A stretch of 64,000 bases of DNA from the NCBI RefSeq assembly GCF_020882245.1, contig NC_083600.1, positions 25,916,001-25,980,000 of the forward strand, in the 5' to 3' direction. A program made the position numbers and the translations under genes. The DNA comes from Rhopalosiphum padi (taxonomy: Eukaryota > Arthropoda > Insecta > Hemiptera > Aphididae). Below the pieces are notes generated by a model. The model saw nothing but the letters and a program-made list of their open reading frames with translations, searched no databases and was not told the DNA's origin. This document shows, piece after piece, positions 51,901-62,219 of the stretch (positions within the stretch are counted from its first letter, which is position 1; every line of letters starts with the position of its first letter).

Positions 51901-54605
51901 AGGAAATACATGTTATATGAATTCAATACTGCAATGTTTAAGTAGCACTGAAGATCTTGTAAAATATTTTATGAACATTTATAGTCAATTTGTGAACCAT
52001 AAAAGTAGAACAAAAGGTTTAGTAGCCAAAGAATTTAGTAATGTCATTAAAAACTTATGGTCACAATCTGGCAGGAGTTTTCAGTGTCAACAATTTAAGG
52101 TTAGAAAAATGATTTGATTTCACAACATATAATTTAATTATGTCAATTAAAATTTATATTTGTATTAAATTTTTTTTTTTATAAATGACATAAATATTAA
52201 ACTTACATAAATTAAAATACAAAATTTAATTTATTAACAAATTTATTTACATAAATATCAAAAAAATTTAGGATAGTATTGGAGAATATAAAGATATGTT
52301 TAAACACTATGATCAACAAGACTCTCACGAGTTTTTAACTATTCTCTTGGATTGGCTTCACGACGATTTAAATCAAGTAAAATAATATCACTTAAATTAT
52401 TGTCATAATTGTTTTATAATTTATATTATCTATGTTTTAGCCAGAGGACAATAGGATTATTTTAGGTGCTTCAAAAGAAACAGGTGAAGAAGATTGGGGA
52501 CATTGGACGAAAGCAAACAATTCTATTATTCAACAACTTTTTTATGGTCAGCAAAAGTCAACAGTATCTTGTGACACATGTTTTGAAAAGTCTGTTACTT
52601 TCGAACCATTTTCAAGTCTTAGTCTACCATTGCCATCTGAGAGTAACAAATGCACTCTTTCAGTAAGTATTATTCTTAATATTCATAATTATATTTTTTA
52701 TTTTATCTATTATAAGTTATAAAATATCTGAATAACATGAAACATTTTGTAACATCATGTTTGTATTTTGATTTTAATAAAACATTGAACAAATTTAATT
52801 ACTTTCCAAATAATATGCTATAAGAAAAATTACTTTTTTTTAAATTTATTTTAATTAAAAATGTAATATTCTAAAATATGTGCTTTGATATGAAATTCAG
52901 TTACAAACTATTTTTATAACCATTTAAAAAGTTGCTTATTATGTCTTAAGAAAAGTATTAAATTGTGATTATAAAACAAACATTATTGTAAAAACTTTAA
53001 AAAAAAAAAATAATTTTCTCAAAATTGTAACAAAACTAAAAATTAGCAAAAATCTGAACAGTGATGAATGTATTGATTTTAAAATGATGTGTTTTTTTTT
53101 TTTTTTATGTCTAGCATCACGTTTTGGAGTAGTAATAATGCTTTGGTTTTTGATTTCAGTCCCTGTTTGAAAAGGAAAATTCATCTAGTTGGTACTTTGG
53201 GGGGGGGGGGGGTCAAAAGTAAATTTCCAGTAGTTTTCAAAAGCGTCGGGAAAAACCCTGAAAAAATAACAGAAAAATGGGAATTTTTACGCATAACCAC
53301 TTTTCGACAAAATTGATTTTTTGATTTTGCTGTAACTCAAAAACGAATCATTGTAAATACTTGAAATTTTTACCAAATGTTTATATAAGCGTTATTTATT
53401 TATGATTAAATTTTCAAAATATTTTTGACCGTTTTTAAGCTACTTATAGACAATTGAAATTTTCAACTTTTCTAAGTTTTTTTTTTGAAATGACTATAAA
53501 AGAAATTTTGAAAATGAAAATTTATAAAATTTTTATGATTTATACCTAAGGTTCAAAAACCCAATATAAGGTTATTCATAAGTTTTCTTTCAAGTAACTG
53601 TAAAAAAAATTCTAACGTCAATATAGAAAAAATTTTATGAGGGTATGAAATTTAATTTTCTACAAAATCACATAAAATAACAATATATTACAATTTAAAT
53701 ATAGATAATAATATAATATATGTTACTAATTATCATTGACTGACAAATCATCTCCGTTCAGAATCATTTTTCATATACAATGATACCCGTCATTGCATTC
53801 ATTAACACATCCGATATAGTGACCAGTGACCTACTCTCCATCTCTACTATACAACAGACCGATACCCACTTGCCCGCCTTTTTTTAATCAATCCAAAAAT
53901 GCAAGTGTCCTATCCTCTGTTTTGATGTAATACATTATTAACCCATAAACTTTCTTAATGTTAAAATATTTAAATGTACAACTATTCAAATAATTAAAGT
54001 AATATTATATTATGTTTGTGGCTAATAAAATTAAGATATGATTATATATGTTTTTAGGATTGCCTACAGTTATACTTGAATGGTGAATCAATATGTGGTT
54101 GGCATTGTCCTAGATGTAAACGCAGCAGAGATGCTACAAAAAAATTAGACATAATGAGGCTACCTCCATATTTAATTATACATTTGAAAAGGTATTTTTT
54201 GATTTTTTTTATAAGAAATAAAATTATACTGATTATTTAATTATTTAGATTTTCAAGCAATGGGTACAAAAAGAATTCAAATGTTGAATTCTCTAAAACA
54301 GATCTAGATATGTCAAATTTTATTAATGGATTAGAACACCGTAATTGGAAGTACTGTTTATATGGTGTATCAAATCATTCTGGATCACTTGATGGTGGGC
54401 ATTATACAGCTAGTTGTCTTAAAAAGTCAATAAACAAGTAATCATTTAGTTATTTAGATTTTAAATATTTTGTATAAACTAATAAACAATCTGTTATTTA
54501 TTTTACAGATGGTATAAATTTGATGACATACGGGTGTATGAAATTGATTCTTCAACTATTTGTTCTTCAGAAGCTTATATTTTATTTTATTGTAGGAAAA
54601 ATTAA
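48540..54605 (+). CDS. USP8: Ubiquitin carboxyl-terminal hydrolase 8 (USP8/UBPY), 14 exons
   Basis: Exons: 48540-48637, 48701-48922, 49617-49871, 49933-50267, 50327-50541, 50625-50726, 50786-50884, 50946-51032, 51869-52099, 52272-52376, 52441-52662, 54058-54191, 54249-54437, 54509-54605. All borders are GT..AG, phases match, and they join into 796 residues. Order: USP8_dimer helical region (KDLYVAKCLKDLN), rhodanese-like domain (CLLDTRPSDIF), acidic linker, two SH3-binding motifs, USP catalytic domain. USP8 is a cysteine protease that removes ubiquitin from endocytosed receptors and ESCRT-0 proteins (HRS/STAM) on endosomes. Catalytic Cys486 (LGNTCYMNSILQCL), His753 (GGHYTA) and Asp770 (KFDD) are all present, as are two CxxC zinc-ribbon pairs (CDTC, CPRC). 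It is shorter than human USP8 (1118), chiefly in the linker. Start 48540 aligns with the human N-terminus around KELY...LKDLN. Confidence 0.93.
49617..50267 (+). CDS. USP8: USP8 exons 3-4: rhodanese-like domain
   Basis: Reads ENLLYLLENTDRKKICLLDT, IVILDQ, LRSALLKWDP and LKGGYEDFNHLCPW, corresponding to the rhodanese-like fold in human USP8 (IIMDARRM, YVVLLDW, LEGGYENWLLCYP). As in the human protein the catalytic cysteine loop of true rhodaneses is absent, so it should act in binding; in vertebrates it binds the E3 ligase NRDP1. Exon 4 must end at 50267 (phase 1): the unspliced frame stops at 50276. Confidence 0.88.
50327..51032 (+). CDS. USP8: USP8 exons 5-8: linker with two STAM-type SH3-binding motifs
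   Basis: Small exons (215, 102, 99 and 87 bases) encode a charged, Asn-rich linker. Exon 8 has PRVDRSTKP (residues 450-458), an exact match to the PX(V/I)(D/N)RxxKP motif by which USP8/UBPY binds the SH3 domain of STAM/Hbp. A near-match PIFDRSTKP (residues 368-376) is assembled across the exon 5/6 junction. Exon 5 starts with YPSL, also found at this place in human USP8. Confidence 0.88.
51869..54605 (+). CDS. USP8: USP8 exons 9-14: USP catalytic domain
   Basis: Exon 9 carries the Cys box (GLQNLGNTCYMNSILQCL), exon 10 the QQDSHEFLTILLDWLHDDLN box, exon 11 QLFYGQQKSTVSCDTC and SLSLPLP, exon 12 CPRCKRSRDATKKLDI and LPPYLIIHLKR, exon 13 the His box SLDGGHYTAS, exon 14 WYKFDD and AYILFYCRKN before TAA. 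All motifs needed for thiol-protease activity are intact. The insertion found between the fingers and palm of human USP8 (EEKLTDNNR region) is shorter here. Confidence 0.93.
53040..53890. repeat. Near-complete copy of an abundant aphid-type repeat in USP8 intron 11
   Basis: Contains CATCACGTTTTGGAGTAGTA, TTCATCTAGTTGGTACTTTG, a G14 run (53199-53212), GGAATTTTTACGCATAACCA, TTGCTGTAACTCAAAAACGA and, near its end, CTCCGTTCAGAATCATTTTT. I recognise this style as a repeat very common in aphid genomes. Parts recur at 46.1-46.8, 20.9-21.2 and other places in this window. No protein is encoded, and short frames here are incidental. Confidence 0.65.
53199..53212. repeat. G14 homopolymer
   Basis: Fourteen G in a row within the intronic repeat; exact length uncertain in any read. 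Confidence 0.9.
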
Positions 54606-54615
54606 TTTTTGAATT

Positions 54616-54621
54616 AATAAA
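54616..54621 (+). terminator. Poly(A) signal of USP8
   Basis: AATAAA begins 11 bases after the USP8 stop codon and is followed by T/GT-rich sequence (TTTTGTTTGTGTTTTGT near 54645). Confidence 0.7.
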
Positions 54622-55511
54622 ACTAACATGTATCATGTATGTATAGTTTTGTTTGTGTTTTGTACACAAATAAGTATTTTAATACGACTTATATTTATTT
54701 TTGTTATTAGATGTTGATTTGTTGATATTTCACACTACCTATACTAAATTATTTATTTATAAATAACTTTTATTTTTTTACAATTTGTATACAACAATTT
54801 TAGTTTAATTACCATGTCCTATGCTTTTTTGACAATTGGTTAAAAAATAATTGAATTCTAAATAATAAATTAGTTAAGTAACAGTTAAATTAAATTATAC
54901 ATAATACATATTATCATTTCTCCTTCCTAAAATCCTAACATAACCAAATACAAGTTTTTTTGTACTTTAAAAGATCTTGTATTAATTTTTCTATAAAATT
55001 ATATTAATACTAATTAATAACACAGTATAGTGTTAATAACAGTAGTCCATACTTACCTACCTATATACTAAAATTCAAGTTAAGTATACTGTACTTTGTG
55101 ACAAAATTAAGCCATGTCTATTAGAAATGTAAACAAAATTAAATAGCCAAAAATTGCACGTCCTTGATATAAAAATAATTTATTATTATTCATAGTTGTA
55201 ACTTTTGTCTTTTAGTAGTAATAGTGATAATAATAGCAATACGCTAATACAGTTGTAGAAGCTGAATTTAGATACTTTATAACATACCCACTGTCTGGTG
55301 GTGGTCAAATACTCAAATGAAAACAAAAAAAGTATCATACATATAATATAAATTACACAAAAATAGTTATTCTTCATAACAAAAATCATTAAATTCCTAG
55401 CCGATTTAAATATTTGAAACTTTGAAAGTGTGCTGAAAATACGATAACTGATAAGTACTTATACCTATCAGTCTATCACCTATCGAATATGTTATTGAAC
55501 AATATATTGAA

Positions 55512-55535
55512 CATGACAAAATATATTTTGTCATG
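55512..55535. repeat. Perfect 24-bp palindrome with CATGACAAAAT arms
   Basis: CATGACAAAATA is followed directly by its inverse complement. The same arms, with a 12-base spacer, occur at 62161-62194. Confidence 0.8.
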
Positions 55536-56589
55536 ATATTGTATTGTTTTCACTAGGCAGTAGCCAGTAGGCACACTGCACACACCATAAGACACCATAC
55601 GAAGAACGGAATGGCCAAATACTCGAATGGATAGACACATCACACGTCATAATGTTATTAATCATTATTTCATTAATATTAAATGCGACCGCAGTGCTTA
55701 CGTAGTGTAGTATTGTATTCTTTACTGCGTCTTTATAGATTATTATTATCTTTATCATATTATTATTGTTCTGTGCTATAGTATATAATATCTAAGTATC
55801 TTAACTGCAAAAAATTTCGAACATATTTTATATTTATTGTAATTGTAATATTGTATTCATTTTTTTTTCGTTATCATGGCCGTCGTTGTAGTAGAAAACC
55901 TTATAATTTAATAAATTGCATAATACCTACTATTTATGGCTTATGCGCACTTTACCGATTGAAGTATATTGTTTATTAGTTTATTACTATTATAAATTAT
56001 AATTTTTATTATATGCCATTATAATTGTATTATTGTGTTACAGCAATACAGCAATTAGATTAAATGATTAATGATTAATGAATCATCTCTATTGCCTTTA
56101 ATCTGTATTTATAATTAACGAACATTTTAACCATATCTAAATAGTATACCTATATATAACATTTAGGATTTACTGGATTTAGCCATAATTCTAACAGTAA
56201 ACAGCTAAAATGGACTATCGTATAACATGTGCATTGATAACTGATAAGTATTAATTAGTATCTTCTACAATTATTCTTCCTAATTTCGATGGGAAATGTA
56301 GGCGAATTTATATATTAGCCAAACTTGAAACTATTATAGAATTGCCTTGGGAAATGTAAACTAAATTGACTTTTATTAATTTTATTATTTTAAGAAAATA
56401 AAACAAATATATTATATTACATATATTTTTTTTTTATACGATTTTTAATTTTTTCTTTGTTATTGTTTTTCCCTATTAATACAATTTTTAATTTTCACAA
56501 ATAATAGGTAGGTATTAAATTTAAGTACTAAATAGTAAATATACTAACAAGTAACAATAGTACCCACCTCTACCTAGGTATCTACCATA

Positions 56590-56665
56590 GCACAGAGGTG
56601 CAAATTGGGGGCTTAGCCCACCCCCTAAATCAGCTGTGGATTTCTCCCCCTTTTATTAAAAAAAT
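56590..56665. repeat. Probable end fragment of a hAT-like element
   Basis: CAGAGGTGCAAATTGGGGGC followed by CCACCCCCTAAAT and CTCCCCC resembles the start of a TIR transposon; no matching right end found. Confidence 0.3.
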
Positions 56666-56704
56666 TAAAACAAACAATTTTATAATTTTTACATAATACT
56701 CTAT

Positions 56705-57318
56705 TGAGGTCAATATTCATCAATTCAAATACTACAATTATCATTAAATGAAATAACTACCTGGTTAAAAAAATGGAAGATGAACCTAAATCCAACTAAA
56801 AGTCTAAAAGGGAGATTAAAATATTCACCCTAAAAAGATATAATGATCCCAAACACATTCACATAAACAACCAATCATTCAATGGAACAAAAAAGATGAT
56901 ACAGTCAATTATCTATAGGTCATAGGTGTCTATCTAGATGAAAAACTTACTTGGAACATTCATATAAACAAAAAACTCGTACAGGGCTTAGGGCTATACC
57001 TACAAACATGATAATTATCTACCCTTTAATCGACTATAAATCAACACTGTAAATCAAATCATCACTTCTCCTATTAAATACCTCAATATAATCAATAATC
57101 GTAACGTTCGTCCACCCTGTTTGGGCAATAGCCTCACCAACTAAAATTAAAAAAAAAATCTTAACTCCAAAATAAATTTCTTAGGATAAGCTTAAAACCA
57201 CCATGGTTTATGAGAAATCACCAGATCCACAAGGGCACTTCAATATCCCTAATAATTATCTGAATTTACACTCGACACTCGATGTAGACTTCCACGCCAA
57301 GCTTAAAGACTCGGACAA
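56705..57318 (+). pseudogene. Decayed Jockey-like LINE, C-terminal reverse transcriptase part
   Basis: With frameshifts it reads SLNEITTWLKKWKMNLNPTK, then FTLKRYNDPKHIHINNQSFN, YLGVYLDEKLTWN-like and NIHINKKL, VHPVWAIASPTKIKK, NFLRISLKPPWFMRNHQIHK and DFHAKLKDSD. These are the consecutive motifs at the end of Jockey-type reverse transcriptases (W...KWKI.LNP.KS, YLG..LD..LTW..HI, R..L.Y..PVW..A). Its 3' part resumes after a nested insertion at 57684 and ends near the (ATC)n run at 57818. Confidence 0.8.
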
Positions 57319-57683
57319 AGCCAACTATTATTATTATTTCTCGTATGGTTTAATCCAACACTAATTTTAATTATTAAAATTAGTTAATACTATAGCAACA
57401 ACAAATATTACAATAAGAAATATAAAATATAGATGTAAAATTTTGATAAGAAAACATCAAACAGTAGTAGTAGTAGTTAGTTAAATTAAATATAGATAAA
57501 ATAATATAAAATATATATAAGAACAACCGGATGGTGAGTCGGGATACTATTTGTGTGGTCTTAGACTCTAATATCCAGATTGGTCAGCCATTTTGTTGCC
57601 ACTGCTGTAACCTTGTTGGGGTGTTTCATTCCGCCTGGTAAGTTGCGTACTGGGCATTCTTCCACGATGTGAGCCAACTATTA
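57319..57683 (-). mobile_element. 5'-truncated LINE inserted in antisense, with 12-bp target duplication
   Basis: AGCCAACTATTA stands at 57319-57330 and again, identical, at 57672-57683. The 341 bases between read on the - strand as HIVEECPVRNLPGGMKHPNK then ATKWLTNLDIRV-stop, the typical end of a LINE ORF2 (H.VEECP.R......A..WL..LDI), followed by an AT-rich 3' UTR and an AATAAT-type tail. Together these show a target-primed, 5'-truncated retrotransposon insertion into the older LINE. Clade not assigned. Confidence 0.75.
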
Positions 57684-57838
57684 CCAACTAGGAAACAAAA
57701 CCCGAAATAGACAACTGTGACCTTAACTGCTCCAAGACGGCCAAGACATCCTCCTAACAGACACTGAGGAGCTCTCATCAGAAGATGATGAATAATCCTA
57801 AATAAACAAACGCTATTATCATCATCATCATCATCATT
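57684..57838 (+). pseudogene. 3' end of the outer LINE and ATC microsatellite
   Basis: Continues the outer LINE frame after the insertion (CCAACTAGGAAACAAAACCC, then CTCCAAGACGGCCAAGACAT and an acidic end ...ELSSEDDE-stop) and finishes at (ATC)n, 57818-57837. Confidence 0.55.
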
Positions 57839-58649
57839 ATTATAAATACATATACTTACTACATTATTATTATTACCAGTGTTATTAATATTGAATTATT
57901 ATGAATTATTATCATTAATATAATTAATATAAAAATTAATCGAAATTGTAATAACGCATAATGTGCTGAAATATTTTAAAAATAATAAATGAAAAAAATA
58001 TATAAATATTTTATGAAACTATATCTATTTATTTTATGTGATAAAACATAGGTAAAAGGTCCTTAATGTGAAGTTTCTGGTGTGGGATGCTATATAGTAT
58101 ATACAATACCACCGGAAGCTGCTCCTCACTGCAGTCTGCACTCTGCAGCACAACTTAAAAAAGACTAAAAAAAATTAATTTAAAGAATGTAGAAAGGTAT
58201 AATAGTATATATACATATGATACAATTATTTATGTTATGCGTCGTCGTATATAACATAAATGTTCTTTACTTTTAGTCTTACATCCAAACAATTATTTAA
58301 AAAAACTCATAATTTCTTTTTTACTCGTGATTAGTTTCTTTCTGTAATTTTGTTAAACAAAATATAATAACTATAATTATCGTTAGGTATTATTTATTGT
58401 TATAAAAATTATATTTAATATAATGCAATTAATCAACTAAGCTATCAAGTTATGCATATGTATGGTTAAAAATGTTGCTCAGTATAATATATTAATAATT
58501 AATATATACATAATATACGCTACATACGTATTTGTCAATAATAATAATTGTGGTTGTAATAAATAAGTAATAATAATGTAATAATAAGTCAAAATAGGTA
58601 AATAATATTAGAAACAAATTAGTGTGGTATGAATTTACAACACACATTT

Positions 58650-59026
58650 TTAACGAACTGTATGTTCGAAATTTAGCCGTCTTAATTTTTTAATATTTTC
58701 ATCAATAAACTTTTCTTTTTCAACAATTTTTTTCGACTTTAATTTAAGTGAGCTTCTTTGCTTTATATATGTTTCACACTGCACTGCTTTTAATTGTTCG
58801 ATCAATAAAAAAATATTTGAGTGGACAGAATAAAATCTAGAATTCAGTTTTCCATGAAACGATTGGCAACAGTTTGTTGTTCGTTCTGAAGTGCCTGAAA
58901 AATCTGCCCAAGTTTTGGTAAAAAATCACTATCATTTTCAATATAATTTTCAAGTACATAATCAAAAACTGTATTAAGTTTTTCGTGTACTGGTTTTATA
59001 GCCATCAACTCAACATAATCGTATAC
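58650..59026 (-). pseudogene. MULE-type transposase C-terminal remnant
   Basis: Antisense frame 58910 down to 58650 gives 86 residues and a stop: WADFSGTSERTTNCCQSFHG, KLNSRFYSVHSNIFLLIEQL, then a Lys-rich tail KLKSKKIVEKEKFIDENIKK and LRRLNFEHTVR. TTNxCxSFHxxLNxxFYxxHxNIF is the characteristic segment of Mutator-like (MULE) transposases. The upstream part (from about 59026) reads VELMAIKPVHEKLNTVFDYV and LENYIENDSDF in another frame; a one-base frameshift near 58915 joins them. The catalytic DDE part is missing, so it is a dead fragment. Confidence 0.75.
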
Positions 59027-59082
59027 ATATACGTATCTTGTAACAATGAGTTGTAGACTGATAACTGATAAGTAATTTTATT

Positions 59083-59169
59083 CGGGAACCAATTCGAATA
59101 GTTGTATACTGGAAAGTTTTTTTTTCGGGAACCAATTCGTACACAATTAATTGACCCGGGAACCAATTC
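59083..59169. repeat. Three copies of CGGGAACCAATTC
   Basis: At 59083, 59126 and 59157, 43 and 31 bases apart, the first two identical to 14 bases (CGGGAACCAATTCG). They lie directly next to the MULE remnant and may be subterminal repeats of that element. Confidence 0.7.
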
Positions 59170-59265
59170 CACGTTGCCCGTTAATTCCTACACAGCGGAA
59201 AAGGGTACATAATATGTATATACACAATTAAATAAGTATATAAGACTTTTCAAAAATAAATATAT

Positions 59266-59362
59266 GATGATTAAAAAATATAATAAAAATCGCATATCGC
59301 ATTTTCACGAATAAATATAATATAATGATTAAAAAATATAACAAAAATTGCATAATGCAACA
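59266..59362. repeat. Short tandem duplication, unit about 58 bases
   Basis: ATGATTAAAAAATATAATAA...TCGCATATCGCA is repeated as ATGATTAAAAAATATAACAA...TTGCATAATGCA. Confidence 0.6.
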
Positions 59363-61389
59363 TTTTATATTTTATGAGGTTTATTTCTATAACTTAAAAA
59401 ATTTAACATAATCGCATTGATTAATTTTGTTTGTTGTGTAATCTGAAAATTTTTCATTTATGAAATCTTTTTTTTCGGCGTATTTTTTACTGATTTTTGG
59501 TTTTGTATTACTATTTGTGGTTCTTAATGTTCTTATTTTAATATACGTATTTACTTGAAAAAGTTTGAGAATTTCAAAAAAAGTTATATATTAAAGGTTA
59601 GTAGGTTAGTATATAAAGTTTCAATAACAAATTTAAATTATTATATATTTATATTATATTGATAGCGCCTGTTGGGGCTGTGGCACTTCAATGTATTTTG
59701 ATACAGAATATCTCATTTATATATTATATATCATATATACATATTATTATTATGTTATTTTTCCCGTCGTGTATAGGAACTTACTATTCCCCATTATACT
59801 AGGCCTCAGAAAAATTTCGGAAGGGGTTATAACCCCTCAACCTCCACAGCATATACATCGAGTGTTGTTAACATTTTAATAATATAGTTTAAAAATAGAA
59901 AGTGTAGGATAATTGACGATAACGATTAACGACGAGTGGTCTATGTCAGTCGCTTTTTTTATATCTAACGTGAATAACGTCACTATTATTAGTGTATGTA
60001 GTATAGTAGTCTGTAACAATTTTAGTAATTATACGATTTGTACGCGGACCACTCAATTTTAGCTAATGAATGTATGTTATTTGACGAATTACTTTTTTGG
60101 TTCGAATTTATATACATTTATTTTAAATTTGGTCACCTCACAATAAATAATTATAAATGTAAAAAAAAAGATTTGAAAAGCAATAAAAAAAATATTAGGC
60201 AGTGCCGAAAAGGCTAGAAAAAAGGTGTTATTAGCTTAAAAAAAACAATGCTTACATAACAGATTTGAACGATCGTGTGTTGGAAGTTCAGGGGACATTT
60301 TACCGAGTATTCCCGGATGTAACCGACGATCGAAACCAACGAATATTATAAGTTATAACTAATATTATTATTATCATTTGACATTTAGAATAGCTGAAAA
60401 TACCACTTATTTACCTATATTTAAATAAGTAAATCTATAAATAAAAATAAAAATACAGGGAACGTAATAGCTGCTTATACCAAATGGTCATGTTTGGTGG
60501 GGTAAGGAAGTAGTACATGGGATAATCCAAATTATTCCATAATAAAATTATTATTTTCGGTTGTATACTTGTTACTTGTATAGTTTTAAACATTTAGTTA
60601 ATTACTGAATATTTTATAATTTAATATAATAATTTACAACTTAATATTATTAAAAGAAGACCATTTTATGTTTGCCTACTGTAAATTATCACTTATAATT
60701 TTCTTTTTTAAAATAAATTTAGATATTTTGATCTACCATTTGGTTCCAGTTCTGATGAGGATCATGCTTAGGATTTCGTGATGAAGGGGGGTTTTGAAAA
60801 AAAAAAATATTGAGTAGATACATCAATAATTAGTAAATAGTATTATATATTTTTTTTTGTAATGGCAGGGGTTTGACCTATAGGCACCTATAAATTTAAA
60901 GGTACTATAAATATTTATAGTGTAGTGTCCTGTTGCTTTAGTAGTAATAATATCTAAATAAGTAAGTCTTTTAATTTATAGTTCATGTATTACGGTAGTA
61001 TTTTGACTAATTTGAACGGTTTTTTTAAAAAAAATCAAATATTTGTTTCTATTCAACCGCATTGTCCGCATTACGGTTGAATAACAAATTATATGAAAAT
61101 TTATAAAATCAAATTTTATAGTTGGGTAATCATTGAAATGTCTATCATGTAGTACACGGCGAGACCCAAATTTTGATGTAATTCACAGCGTTGTACATAT
61201 TTTAGAATTTTAGATCCAGATATACTCGTAACATCTGAAAGGTGTAAACCTGTTTCTATTTACCCACAAATACGATATACTAAAAAATACAAGTTGTGTG
61301 AGAATATTATTATTTATTTATTTAAACTAATTATAGAATCTTATTGATTTAATTTAATTTAATTAATTTATTTATTTATGTAATTTATT

Positions 61390-61620
61390 CCAAATTATAA
61401 AGATAAAAAATAAAAATAAATAGTTTCAAAAAACGTCTTTTCTTAAATATTAGTTTCAAGGTGTGTACATTCCAATTTTATCGTTTCCAAATTATAAAGA
61501 TTCAAAAATAAATAGTTTCAAAAAACGTCTTTTCCGAAATAGTAGTTTCAAGGTGTGTACATTCCAATTTTATCGTTTCCAAACTATAAAGATTCAAAAA
61601 ACGTATTTTCCGAAATTGTA
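61390..61620. repeat. Tandem repeat, unit 92-97 bases, about 2.4 copies
   Basis: Units start at 61390, 61487 and 61579 with CCAAA(T/C)TATAAAGAT, and contain AATAGTTTCAAAAAACGTCT, TAGTTTCAAGGTGTGTACAT and CCAATTTTATCGTTT. The third copy is cut short. Copies are 90 percent or more alike by eye, so the expansion is recent. Confidence 0.85.
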
Positions 61621-61813
61621 TGATGTTTTAGGAGCTTAATATTAAAGTTTAATAGCATAGATATTACACATTGGCGGATTGGAACGGAACACGTATATGA
61701 ATTATTATGTCGTCGGTAAGCAACATATTATGACGTGTACGTGTTAATGTGGTGGTGGAAGAAGGGAACGATGATAATAATAATAATAAATAATAATATG
61801 TATAAAAAAATTA

Positions 61814-62208
61814 CAGTAGAACCTCATTAATTCGGACTAATTGGGGTTCTAGGTTGTCCATTTTAATGCAAGTCCTAGTAAAACAAAATAATTAAAAGAC
61901 GTTTAGGTATTATAGATTTAAGAATATGAATTATAAATTATAATATACAAGATACACACACACATAGTACTAGGCGAAAAGCGAATAAAGAAAAACGCGA
62001 ATGACAATATTTAATTGGAATTTAATCGCGATAACATGTAGAAAATTTGTAGAACTTGTTAAAACTTGTATTTTAGAATAAAATAAATATGAAAACAGCC
62101 TTAATAAGCTGTCTGGTCTAATAAGGTCCAACGAGGTTCTATGTTCTACTACTTCTACTGCATGACAAAATATTTTAAAATACATTTTGTCATGTTCTAG
62201 TTCTACTG
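61814..62208. mobile_element. pogo/Tigger-like MITE
   Basis: The left end is TA-CAGTAGAACCTCATTAA then TTCGGACTAATTGGGG, typical of pogo/Tigger ends. The right end TTCTACTG-TA at 62201-62210 gives the inverse CAGTAGAA with the expected TA target site on both sides, and an inner inverse copy AGAACCTCGTTGGACCTTAT lies at about 62119-62144. The element is 395 bases, too short for a transposase. Confidence 0.6.
62161..62194. repeat. Inverted repeat with CATGACAAAAT arms
   Basis: CATGACAAAAT and ATTTTGTCATG flank a 12-base spacer. The same arms are found at 55512-55535, 6.6 kb away. Confidence 0.75.
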
Positions 62209-62219
62209 TATCTGTATTA

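Larger units (their letters stand above)
52663..54057. other. USP8 intron 11, expanded by a repeat insertion
   Basis: At 1.4 kb it is one of the longer introns of the gene. Most of it (53.04-53.89 kb) is a copy of an interspersed repeat. Confidence 0.8.
54622..62200. other. Repeat-rich intergenic region right of USP8
   Basis: No host gene recognised. 54.6-56.5 kb and 59.2-61.3 kb are mostly AT-rich unique-looking sequence; the rest is transposon remnants, tandem repeats and a MITE, listed separately. Confidence 0.6.
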
